Shown here: piece by piece, positions 1 through 5,078 of the stretch
How the letters are laid out: the number at the start of each line of letters is the position of its first letter
Numbering within the stretch: position 1 is the first letter of the stretch
Source: an uncultured Opitutales bacterium
GTDB lineage: Bacteria; Verrucomicrobiota; Verrucomicrobiia; Opitutales; UBA2995
DNA: 5,078 bases
Direction: 5' to 3'
NCBI GenBank assembly: GCA_937920335.1
Contig: CALGUT010000746.1
Coordinates: 1-5,078 of the forward strand
The notes under the pieces: model-generated
The model's input: the letters and a program-made list of their open reading frames with translations, nothing else
Databases searched by the model: none
Told to the model about the DNA's origin: nothing
Program-made: the position numbers and the translations under genes

Positions 1-134
1 GCAAATGAATAGCGGTTAAAGAGTAATCCAGTAAGTAGTGGCATTAAGAAAGACTAAACTCTCAGTTCTCATGTTGGTCAACTCTTACGATCTCAAACCA
101 CCCATGATCTCGCCCTAGGGTATTCCCCCACACG
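1..134. other. intergenic region without recognised features
   Basis: I find no gene here. The only minus-strand start codons give frames of 18 codons or fewer, and nothing resembles the ybaB or recR genes that often follow dnaX. A short palindrome CCCTAGGG (113-120) is present and may be chance. Confidence 0.5.
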
Positions 135-156
135 GTTTTCAATCGCTATTGAAAAC
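135..156 (-). terminator. perfect 9-bp hairpin at the dnaX (tau) stop codon
   Basis: GTTTTCAAT (135-143) and ATTGAAAAC (148-156) form a perfect 9-bp stem with a 4-base loop. The last base of the tau-frame stop codon TAG (158-156) is the first base of the stem on the minus strand. The position fits a 3' end or mRNA-stabilising structure for the SRP RNA-dnaX transcript. There is no U-tract after it in either direction and the stem is AT-rich, so it does not qualify as a classical intrinsic terminator. Confidence 0.35.
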
Positions 157-479
157 TAGGTGGTCTTGGGCTTCTCATCTATAATATTCAATTTTTGAAT
201 ACGCGTGTAATTCGCACGAAACAACTCATCCATCTGCTCCCGTACACGCGGAGGAAGCTTCTCTACCAAAGCCGCAATTTCTTCCTGACTGGCGCGATGC
301 CGAGCCAGCTCAGACTTACCCTTCGAGCGTGGTGGCTCAGATACATGCTCATCGTTCCCAGGCAGAGACGCTGCAAGAGCTTCTGCTTGCGCCTCAAGGC
401 TCGCATCCAAGGAATCCGGCAAAGACTCCTTCGGTTTTACCGGGGCGTCAGACGCGGAAGCGTCTGCCGTATCAGCTAT
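156..479 (-). CDS. dnaX: tau-specific C-terminal extension of DnaX, reached by -1 frameshift
   Basis: If the reading frame slips by -1 (or one extra A enters the transcript) in the A11 run, translation continues Ile-Ala-Asp-Thr-Ala-Asp for 107 codons to a TAG at 158-156. The full product is about 487 residues. The first half of the extension is rich in Ala, Ser, Asp, Glu and Pro, as expected of a flexible linker. The end ([19 protein letters not shown], then [17 protein letters not shown]) is charged and probably helical. In well-studied bacteria the tau extension binds the replicative helicase and the polymerase alpha subunit. Here it is only about half the length of the roughly 210-residue E. 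coli extension, and I do not recognise those domains. The segment has no good start codon of its own (a TTG at 422 is internal) and no ribosome-binding site, which argues against a separate gene. A homopolymer miscount joining both parts into one frame is the main alternative. Confidence 0.8.
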   Translation of the reverse strand: MADTADASASDAPVKPKESLPDSLDASLEAQAEALAASLPGNDEHVSEPPRSKGKSELARHRASQEEIAALVEKLPPRVREQMDELFRANYTRIQKLNIIDEKPKTT

Positions 480-502
480 TTTTTTTTTTGAGTGGAGGCC
501 TC
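449..502 (-). promoter_or_regulatory. dnaX slippage site: A11 run with flanking GAGG and hairpin
   Basis: Reading the minus strand, CAA is followed by AAA AAA AAA and then TAG, within eleven consecutive A residues (489-479). A purine stretch GAGG (502-499) ends nine bases before the run, where it could pair with 16S rRNA. Twelve bases after the run a perfect 7-bp stem begins: CAGACGC (466-460), loop TTCC, GCGTCTG (455-449). E. coli dnaX uses a similar trio of upstream SD-like element, A-rich slippery heptamer and downstream hairpin for -1 ribosomal frameshifting. Thermus dnaX uses transcriptional slippage on an A9 run. An 11-base run could support either mechanism. The spacer to the hairpin is longer than in E. 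coli, so its stimulatory role is an inference. Confidence 0.75.
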
Positions 503-1618
503 GGGAGCATCCTTTGCGATAGCTGAAAGTTCCTTGATCAAGGAGTCAATAGCTCGCGTTCGGCTTTCTTCCACGGCCCTAAGAAGGGTTACTTCAAAAT
601 TTACGGTCTGGGATAGCCCCATTTTCACACCTGCTTCTCCACGATGCAAGGCATCAATCATGCGCATGATGCTTTCCACCTGAATCGGCGGTCCCAAGAG
701 GCTTGTCTTCCCCCCATTACGGATTCCATCAATCAATACTTCGCGCAGGTAAGTCTGGAGATCCACCAGGATTCGGTAGAGGTCTTTTCCGCCTTTGGCG
801 AGTTCTTCAACGGTTGAAAGAATAGACGGGTAATTTGCTTGAGCCAATAAAGTCGCCAGTTCGTGAATCTGCTCTTGCGATGAGAGGCCATAGACTTCCA
901 AGACATCGGCTTCATTAATCGTATCACCACAAAATGAAATCAGCTGGTCCAACGTCGATTGCGCATCCCGCATGCCTCCATTGGCCAAACGAGCAACTGA
1001 TTTTAGGGCTTCATCGTCGATTGAGATTTTTTCCGACTTTGCGATCATCTTGAGTTTATCGCAGATCACATCATCTCCAATCGGTCGAAACTCAAAGCGC
1101 TGACAACGACTCACAATCGTTGGAAGAATCTTATGCGCCTCCGTTGTAGCGAAAAGGAATTTCACATGCGAAGGAGGTTCCTCCAAGGTCTTCAACAGCG
1201 CGTTGAAAGCACCGGTCGAAAGCATGTGCACTTCGTCTATGATATAAATCTTAAAGGGACACTGAGCAGGGGCGTATTGACAATCTTCACGCAACTGACG
1301 GATCTGCTCGACGGAATTGTTGGACGCTCCATCGATCTCGATGACGTCCATACAGCTACCATCCATGATGGATTTGCAGATATCGGAATCATCGTCCGGC
1401 GTAATAGATGGTCCACCCTCACAGTTGAGAGCCTTGGCAAACATACGAGCCGTGGTCGTCTTGCCGGTACCACGGGGTCCTACAAAGAGATAAGCGTGCG
1501 CTATCCTATTCGACGTAATGGCGTTCTTGAGAGTTCTCGTGATATGGTCTTGCCCTACAATCTCGTCAAATTGTTGAGGGCGCCAGCGGCGCGCGATGAC
1601 CTGATATCCTTCTGCCAT
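476..1618 (-). CDS. dnaX: DNA polymerase III subunit gamma/tau, short (gamma-like) product
   Basis: This is the AAA+ ATPase of the clamp loader, which opens and loads the sliding clamp and organises the replicase at the fork. The 380-residue zero-frame product shows Walker A GPRGTGKT (47-54), Walker B IIDEVH (126-131), the sensor-1 region FATTE (156-160), the SRC arginine-finger motif (170-172) and sensor 2 GGMRDAQS (214-221). A helical collar region follows to about 360. The start [17 protein letters not shown] is the usual family N-terminus, so the ATG at 1618 is well placed, although no Shine-Dalgarno is visible before it. The Cys4 zinc module seems eroded: C66 and C81 remain, while the two Cys expected between them align with D75 and S78. 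The frame ends in Gln-Lys-Lys-Lys-stop inside an A11 run, giving a protein with the clamp-loader domains only. It lies about 31 bases downstream of the SRP RNA gene and is probably co-transcribed with it. The identity is certain. Confidence 0.97.
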   Translation of the reverse strand: MAEGYQVIARRWRPQQFDEIVGQDHITRTLKNAITSNRIAHAYLFVGPRGTGKTTTARMFAKALNCEGGPSITPDDDSDICKSIMDGSCMDVIEIDGASNNSVEQIRQLREDCQYAPAQCPFKIYIIDEVHMLSTGAFNALLKTLEEPPSHVKFLFATTEAHKILPTIVSRCQRFEFRPIGDDVICDKLKMIAKSEKISIDDEALKSVARLANGGMRDAQSTLDQLISFCGDTINEADVLEVYGLSSQEQIHELATLLAQANYPSILSTVEELAKGGKDLYRILVDLQTYLREVLIDGIRNGGKTSLLGPPIQVESIMRMIDALHRGEAGVKMGLSQTVNFEVTLLRAVEESRTRAIDSLIKELSAIAKDAPEASTQKKK

Positions 1619-1649
1619 TAAGTGAGTACGTCGTAAAAATTTGAAAAGT

Positions 1650-1745
1650 GACCAGGTTACCCACGGCTAGCACGATCATGACTACCGTTGCTACCTTCCG
1701 GTCCTGGCGGAGTTCGTCTGTCGAGCACCCATGGGACCCGGCCGA
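1650..1745 (-). ncRNA. ffs: signal recognition particle RNA, small bacterial (4.5S) type
   Basis: This is the RNA scaffold of the bacterial SRP, which with Ffh targets nascent membrane proteins to the translocon. On the minus strand the apical domain reads CCGCCAGGACC-GGAA-GGTAGCAACGG. This contains the GGAA tetraloop, the symmetric loop (CAGG opposite AGCA) and the closing CCG/CGG pairs that bind the Ffh M domain. The stem continues outward through GC-T-CGA with TCG-T-GC (a T-T mismatch) and CCCATGG with CCGTGGG. The base pairs CCGGGT (1741-1736) with ACCTGG (1657-1652), with one GU pair. The length of about 96 nucleotides and the single hairpin without an Alu domain fit the small type. Ends are set by the helix and are accurate to a few bases. 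An SRP RNA directly upstream of dnaX is also known from Bacillus subtilis. No promoter separates it from dnaX. Confidence 0.93.
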
Positions 1746-1852
1746 GGATCAAGGTGGGAAACGCGGCTCCCTATTTCAACTCCCTTTTTAAAATTATTTT
1801 CTGTGGGCTTTTATGACTGGATTGAAGAGCAGGAATTCTCAAAACTCCCAAA
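1746..1852. other. divergent intergenic region between SRP RNA/dnaX and the mscS-type gene
   Basis: This roughly 107-base stretch must hold the promoter for the minus-strand SRP RNA-dnaX unit and probably one for the plus-strand channel gene. It has an AT-rich core around 1785-1800. On the plus strand TTTTAA (1786-1791) and TTTTAT (1809-1814) are spaced 17 bases apart but match the consensus only partly (3/6 and 4/6). No convincing promoter boxes were found on the minus strand. Confidence 0.4.
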
Positions 1853-3157
1853 ATGTCCGAAAAATTCGAGCAATGGTCTCAATCCTTCCTGAATTACTTC
1901 CAATCTCCGGGTTTTCTCTGGGAGGCAGGTACTATAATAGCAGTTATTATCGTCAGCTTTCTATTATCGGCTGCGCTGAAACGGACGCTTTACCGGAAGC
2001 TAGGCACCATACCGTCACCCTGGATATCTAAGACTCTTGTTCCAGCCTGCGCTGCGCTCACAATGCCAGCAGCCTATGTCCTCATATGTGCCATGGTAAA
2101 AGGAGGAATTCTCCAACAGGGAATCGACGACGTTCTACTGACCCCCTTCTCCAACCTGGCCATTGGGTGGTTTCTAGTGGTTCTCGTAAATCGAATGACA
2201 GACGAGCCGTTCTGGCAGCGTTTACTCGGTACCATCATTGTTATCGTTACGCTGCTAGGAATAACTGGACTCCTCGAACCTGCCACACTGGGACTGGAGA
2301 GGATCAGCTTTGGTCTCGGCAGCATTAAAATCACATTACTCGGCATCTTCAAGGGCTTGGCTATGCTACTTTTCCTTATCTGGCTCAGCATTCGTTTGTC
2401 AGGCGCTGCTGAATCGCAGATGCACAAAATGCCCAACATCACTCCCTCGATGGAGGTGTTATTTGCAAAGATTCTCAAGGTCATCCTCATTTCTCTTTCG
2501 ATCGTCATCGGCCTGAACTCATTTGGTATTCAACTCTCTTCGCTCACTGTCCTTGGCGGTGCCATTGGTCTGGGCCTTGGTTTTGGTCTTCAAAAAGTCA
2601 TTTCCAACCTTATCAGTGGAGTCATTCTGCTGCTCGATAAATCGATCAAACCCGGCGATGTCATCTCAATTGACGACACTTATGGTTGGATCAACAAACT
2701 CAGCGCTCGCTATGTCTCCGTAATCACCCGCGATGGCCGCGAGACGTTGATTCCTAACGAAAATCTGATTACCAATCAGGTGGAGAACTGGTCATTTTCA
2801 GATACCAAAGTAAGACTCCGCGCGCCCATCGGAATCTCTTATGATGCAGATGTGCGCAAGGCGATCCAACTGACAATCGATGCCGCACTTAACATTGATC
2901 GGGTATTGAAAGATCCGGCCCCTAAGTGCCTCGTCCGAGGTTTCGGAGATAATTCGGTAGACCTCGAACTTCGCTTTTGGATTGGTGATCCTGCCAACGG
3001 CGTCTCCAATATAAAAAGTATGGTGTATCTCGAAATCTGGGACCTGTTTCACGAGCATAATATCGAGATCCCTTACCCCCAACGGGACATCCATATTAAG
3101 AGCAACAGCAGTGGGAAAACTACCAGCGATCCCATCGACAACAACGAATCAACCTAG
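1853..3157 (+). CDS. MscS-family mechanosensitive ion channel protein
   Basis: This is a predicted inner-membrane channel that opens under membrane tension and releases solutes during hypo-osmotic shock. Of its 434 residues, the first 265 or so hold about seven hydrophobic segments: roughly 24-43, 62-82, 99-115, 123-142, 157-182, 207-226 and 231-262. The last is the Gly-rich pore helix (GGAIGLGLGFGLQ, then SNLISG), equivalent to MscS TM3. It is followed by the beta domain (KPGDVISIDD, then TRDGRETLIPNENLI at 292-306 with the conserved Pro-Asn) and the alpha/beta C-terminal domain ending in IEIPYPQRDIHI. E. coli MscS has 286 residues and three membrane helices, so this is a larger family member with about four extra N-terminal helices. 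The hydrophilic tail after 417 is probably disordered. The ATG at 1853 gives the only full frame, and the nearest AGGA (1831-1834) is too far upstream for a good ribosome-binding site. The family is sure; gating properties and the exact subfamily are not. Confidence 0.93.
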   Translation: MSEKFEQWSQSFLNYFQSPGFLWEAGTIIAVIIVSFLLSAALKRTLYRKLGTIPSPWISKTLVPACAALTMPAAYVLICAMVKGGILQQGIDDVLLTPFSNLAIGWFLVVLVNRMTDEPFWQRLLGTIIVIVTLLGITGLLEPATLGLERISFGLGSIKITLLGIFKGLAMLLFLIWLSIRLSGAAESQMHKMPNITPSMEVLFAKILKVILISLSIVIGLNSFGIQLSSLTVLGGAIGLGLGFGLQKVISNLISGVILLLDKSIKPGDVISIDDTYGWINKLSARYVSVITRDGRETLIPNENLITNQVENWSFSDTKVRLRAPIGISYDADVRKAIQLTIDAALNIDRVLKDPAPKCLVRGFGDNSVDLELRFWIGDPANGVSNIKSMVYLEIWDLFHEHNIEIPYPQRDIHIKSNSSGKTTSDPIDNNEST

Positions 3158-3183
3158 GAAAGTTGACTTGACTCCAGGCCCTA

Positions 3184-3288
3184 ATGGGAAAAGGAATAAC
3201 CTCCTCTTTTCGAGAAATGATTATTGCTTGTCCATTATTAGGATGCTTCCTAAACGGCCTAATGCTGCTACTCCCCTGGGGGGAGTAA
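3184..3288 (+). CDS. candidate leucine-rich leader peptide upstream of leuA
   Basis: This 34-codon frame lies entirely in the gap between the channel gene and leuA. Seven codons are Leu: two adjacent TTA at positions 18-19, CTA at 23, CTA at 26, then CTG, CTA, CTC at 28-30. The peptide ends NGLMLLLPWGE. A second in-frame ATG at 3217 would give a 23-residue version that keeps every Leu codon. Neither start has a strong ribosome-binding site, but nor do the main genes here. The Leu cluster sits just before the TAA (3286-3288), and both overlap the perfect hairpin at 3269-3287. In enteric bacteria a leu leader peptide with clustered Leu codons senses charged tRNA-Leu and controls leuABCD. The same role is inferred here from composition, position and folding. 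A chance frame is possible. Confidence 0.5.
   Translation: MGKGITSSFREMIIACPLLGCFLNGLMLLLPWGE
3269..3287 (+). repeat. perfect 8-bp hairpin over the leader-peptide stop codon
   Basis: TACTCCCC and GGGGAGTA pair completely around a 3-base TGG loop. It is the strongest stem in the mscS-leuA gap. Its 5' arm takes in the last Leu codons and its 3' arm runs into the TAA. It is followed by ACTATACTATG rather than a U-tract, so it is not an intrinsic terminator by itself. Confidence 0.6.
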
Positions 3289-3341
3289 CTATACTATGCC
3301 CGTGGTTTACCGGGTTTCGACAAGTAACCAAGAAGAGAACC

Positions 3342-3366
3342 CTGAGAATTTATTTTCAGTACTGAA
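3342..3366 (+). repeat. overlapping inverted repeats 30 bases before leuA
   Basis: TTCAGTACTGAA (3355-3366) is a perfect 12-bp palindrome ending 29 bases before the leuA start. The segment TTTTCAG (3353-3359) can instead pair with upstream CTGAGAA (3342-3348) through a TTTA loop, with one GU pair. The palindrome could be a site for a dimeric regulator on DNA. At the RNA level the two pairings exclude each other. I know of no regulator with this site, so function is open. Confidence 0.4.
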
Positions 3367-3395
3367 CAGCAAAGTCATTTCAAAATTTAGGCCCA

Positions 3396-5069
3396 ATGCA
3401 AAAAGCACCCATTACCAAGTATCAGCCATTTAAAGGTCCGGTCTTAGAGGATCGTCAATGGCCAGGAAAAACCATCGAGGCTTCACCCATCTGGTGCAGC
3501 GTCGATTTACGCGATGGCAACCAGGCACTCGCGATTCCCATGACGATCGAAGAGAAGCTCGAGATGTTCCAATTACTCGTATCGGTTGGTTTCAAACAAA
3601 TTGAAGTCGGGTTTCCGTCAGCCAGTGACACCGAGTTCAACTTCTTGAGGCGACTGATCGATGAAAACTTGATCCCTCAGGATGTTACGGTTCAGGTTCT
3701 CGTCCAAGCCCGAGAACATCTGATTCGAAGGACATTTGAAGCGATCAAGGGAGCTCCCAAAGCTATCGTGCACCTTTACAATTCTACTAACCCGCTTCAG
3801 CGCCGGGTTACCTTCGGTTTGACTAAAGAAGCGATCAAGCAAATCGCGGTGGATGGTACCCGTCTGGTTCGTGAACTCGTACCGACTGTGCCGGACACTC
3901 ACGTTGAATTCCAATACTCGCCCGAGAGCTTCTCGGACACAGAGATGGAGTATGCACTCGAAGTATGCGAAGCTGTTTTTGCCGCCTGGAATCCGGCGGC
4001 AGGTGAGAAGATTATTCTAAACCTTCCCGCAACCGTAGAACTGGCAACTCCAAATGTACACGCAGATCAGATCGAATGGTTTTGCAGAAACTTCTCCAAT
4101 CGTGAGCAGATCATCGTAAGTCTCCACACGCATAACGACCGGGGAACCGGCGTTGCAGCAACCGAACTGGGAATTCTGGCCGGTGCGGATCGGGTGGAAG
4201 GAACGCTGTTTGGCAACGGCGAGCGGACCGGTAACCTCGATATCGTCATCGTAGCATTGAACTTGTATACTCAGGGTATTGATCCCGGTTTGGACTTCAC
4301 CGACCTATCTCGAATCAGGAGTGTCTATGAACGCTGCACACGCATGGATGTTCACGACCGTCATCCTTACAGTGGTGACCTCGTATTTACAGCATTCTCA
4401 GGCTCGCATCAGGATGCGATCCGTAAGGGGATGGATCAGATGGATCCAGACGAAGGAGCCTTATGGCAAGTCCCTTACCTGATGAATGACCCAAAAGATA
4501 TCGGACGTGATTACGAGGCCATCATCCGTATCAACAGCCAATCCGGTAAGGGTGGAGTCGCGTTTGTTCTCGAAAACGAATTCGGCTACCAAATCCCCAA
4601 AGCCATGGGGCCTGAATTGGGTAAGATGGTATATGATCTAGCTGATAGTTTATCTCGTGAGTTAACGCCGAGAGAAATTCTGGATACATTTCTTTCAAGT
4701 TATTCCGATCAAACTAACCCGTTGAATGTGAGTGACTTCAGGGAAGTTTCCCGGTACGCCGCTTCGAGGGAAATAGAGCTTGCCGCCGACCTGACTTGGA
4801 AAGGTGAATCCAAGACGATTCAAGGTCGTGGAAACGGACCGATTAACGCTTTTTGTAATGCTCTCGATACCGAGAAAATAAAGAACTTTAATCTGGTTTC
4901 TTTTTCAGAACATTCCATTGGCACTGGATCGGGGACAAAAGCAGCCGCTTACGTCCAAATCCAGCGCTATGGTGACGGAAACTTCTGGGGAGTGGGCATC
5001 GATAACGACATCGAGCTCGCTAGTTTGAAAGCACTGGTTTCCTCGATCAATCGCTCAGAGGCCTCCTGA
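3396..5069 (+). CDS. leuA: 2-isopropylmalate synthase, long form
   Basis: This enzyme catalyses the first committed step of leucine synthesis, condensing acetyl-CoA with 2-oxoisovalerate to 2-isopropylmalate in the cytoplasm. The 557-residue protein has a TIM-barrel catalytic domain with DLRDGNQ (37-43), EVGFPSAS (70-77), the HTH metal motif in SLHTHNDRG (242-250) and GNGERTGN (273-280). D40, H244, H246 and N280 correspond to the divalent-metal ligands of the Mycobacterium tuberculosis enzyme, and E177 (YSPESFSDTE region) to its catalytic glutamate. After a linker domain, the region from about 455 to 550 (with GTGSGTKAAAYVQI) matches the C-terminal regulatory domain that binds leucine for feedback inhibition. 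The sequence start (PFKGPVLEDRQWPGKTIEASP) and the length fit the long LeuA class, not the shorter E. coli-like class. The ATG at 3396 has a weak AGG four bases upstream that may be masked by pairing with the leader. Only nine bases follow the stop, so downstream partners cannot be judged. Confidence 0.97.
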   Translation: MQKAPITKYQPFKGPVLEDRQWPGKTIEASPIWCSVDLRDGNQALAIPMTIEEKLEMFQLLVSVGFKQIEVGFPSASDTEFNFLRRLIDENLIPQDVTVQVLVQAREHLIRRTFEAIKGAPKAIVHLYNSTNPLQRRVTFGLTKEAIKQIAVDGTRLVRELVPTVPDTHVEFQYSPESFSDTEMEYALEVCEAVFAAWNPAAGEKIILNLPATVELATPNVHADQIEWFCRNFSNREQIIVSLHTHNDRGTGVAATELGILAGADRVEGTLFGNGERTGNLDIVIVALNLYTQGIDPGLDFTDLSRIRSVYERCTRMDVHDRHPYSGDLVFTAFSGSHQDAIRKGMDQMDPDEGALWQVPYLMNDPKDIGRDYEAIIRINSQSGKGGVAFVLENEFGYQIPKAMGPELGKMVYDLADSLSRELTPREILDTFLSSYSDQTNPLNVSDFREVSRYAASREIELAADLTWKGESKTIQGRGNGPINAFCNALDTEKIKNFNLVSFSEHSIGTGSGTKAAAYVQIQRYGDGNFWGVGIDNDIELASLKALVSSINRSEAS

Positions 5070-5078
5070 TCGGTCATT

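Larger units (their letters stand above)
3238..3395 (+). promoter_or_regulatory. candidate attenuator leader of leuA (leucine-responsive, possibly translational)
   Basis: Several pairings are visible in the leader RNA. TTAGGA (3238-3243) pairs with TCCTAA (3248-3253) around a TGCT loop. TACTCCCC (3269-3276) pairs with GGGGAGTA (3280-3287). GGCCTAA (3256-3262) is perfectly complementary to TTAGGCC (3387-3393), which contains the only AGG before the leuA ATG at 3396. A ribosome halted at Leu codons 28-30 (3265-3273) would cover GGCCTAA and melt the 3269-3287 hairpin, leaving the leuA start free. Efficient translation and release at TAA would let the two segments pair. No U-rich terminator tail follows any hairpin; the nearest is GGGTTTCG at 3312-3319. 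This is why I favour translational control or Rho involvement over a classical attenuator. Confidence 0.4.

Noticed and set aside
1..134. Short minus-strand open frames as the gene after dnaX
   Set aside because: The longest is 18 codons, with no ribosome-binding site and no resemblance to ybaB or recR.
156..1618. dnaX as a pseudogene broken by a frameshift
   Set aside because: All ATPase motifs are intact, the break falls exactly in an A11 run with an adjacent stop, and dnaX is normally essential. Programmed slippage or a run-length error explains it better.
1133..1621. 162-codon open frame on the plus strand
   Set aside because: It lies fully antisense to the conserved ATPase part of dnaX and its translation resembles no family I know.
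2074..2508. 144-codon open frame on the minus strand
   Set aside because: It is antisense to the membrane part of the channel gene, and its composition is what complementing hydrophobic codons produces.
3163..3197. Overlapping TTGACT boxes (3163-3168 and 3168-3173) as a leuA leader promoter
   Set aside because: The -35 match is good, but the best -10 at proper spacing (AGGAAT, 3192-3197) matches only the last three bases of the consensus. If real, transcription would begin near 3204 and only the 3217 ATG of the leader frame would be used.
3188..3211. GAAAAG with CTTTTC as a terminator for the channel gene
   Set aside because: The stem is AT-rich with a 12-base loop, and the T-run is part of the stem instead of following it.
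3299..3317. CCC-GG with CC-GGG followed by TTT as the attenuator terminator
   Set aside because: The stem has only five pairs with a 2-base bulge and the U-tract is three bases, too weak to call.
3111..3365. 84-codon plus-strand open frame overlapping the end of the channel gene
   Set aside because: It starts inside the channel gene in another frame, has low-complexity unrelated content and no ribosome-binding site. The Leu-rich frame in the same gap is the better candidate.

Overview
The window looks like ordinary chromosome from a member of the Verrucomicrobiota, most likely class Opitutae. That assignment rests on my recognition of the DnaX and LeuA protein sequences, not on a search. Four things are clear: a dnaX gene on the minus strand, a small SRP RNA gene directly upstream of it on the same strand, a plus-strand MscS-type channel gene, and a plus-strand leuA gene. 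Shine-Dalgarno signals are weak or absent before all three main genes.

Left part (1-1745, minus strand). The SRP RNA (about 1650-1745) and dnaX (start 1618) lie about 31 bases apart and look co-transcribed. The dnaX reading frame stops at 476-478, immediately after a run of eleven A residues (T11 on the plus strand, 479-489). In the -1 frame the coding sequence continues without a stop to 156. The other wrong frame closes within two codons. A GC-rich hairpin follows the run and a GAGG sits before it. This is the layout of a programmed slippage site that makes a short gamma-like protein (380 aa) and a longer tau-like protein (about 487 aa). A perfect 9-bp hairpin sits on the tau stop codon. 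Bases 1-134 hold nothing recognisable.

Middle (1746-3157). A roughly 107-base divergent intergenic region is followed by a 434-aa MscS-family channel with extra N-terminal membrane helices.

Right part (3158-5078). A 238-base leader precedes a complete leuA (2-isopropylmalate synthase, long form, 557 aa). The leader contains a short leucine-rich open frame (3184-3288, 34 codons, 7 Leu, ending Leu-Met-Leu-Leu-Leu-Pro-Trp-Gly-Glu). Its stop codon lies in a perfect 8-bp hairpin. A segment overlapping its Leu codons is complementary to the leuA ribosome-binding region. I read this as a candidate leucine attenuator that may act on translation, since no terminator U-tract is visible. It is the least expected signal in the window, together with the dnaX slippage site.

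There is no sign of mobile elements, CRISPR, tRNA or rRNA. Apart from these control signals the region is housekeeping.
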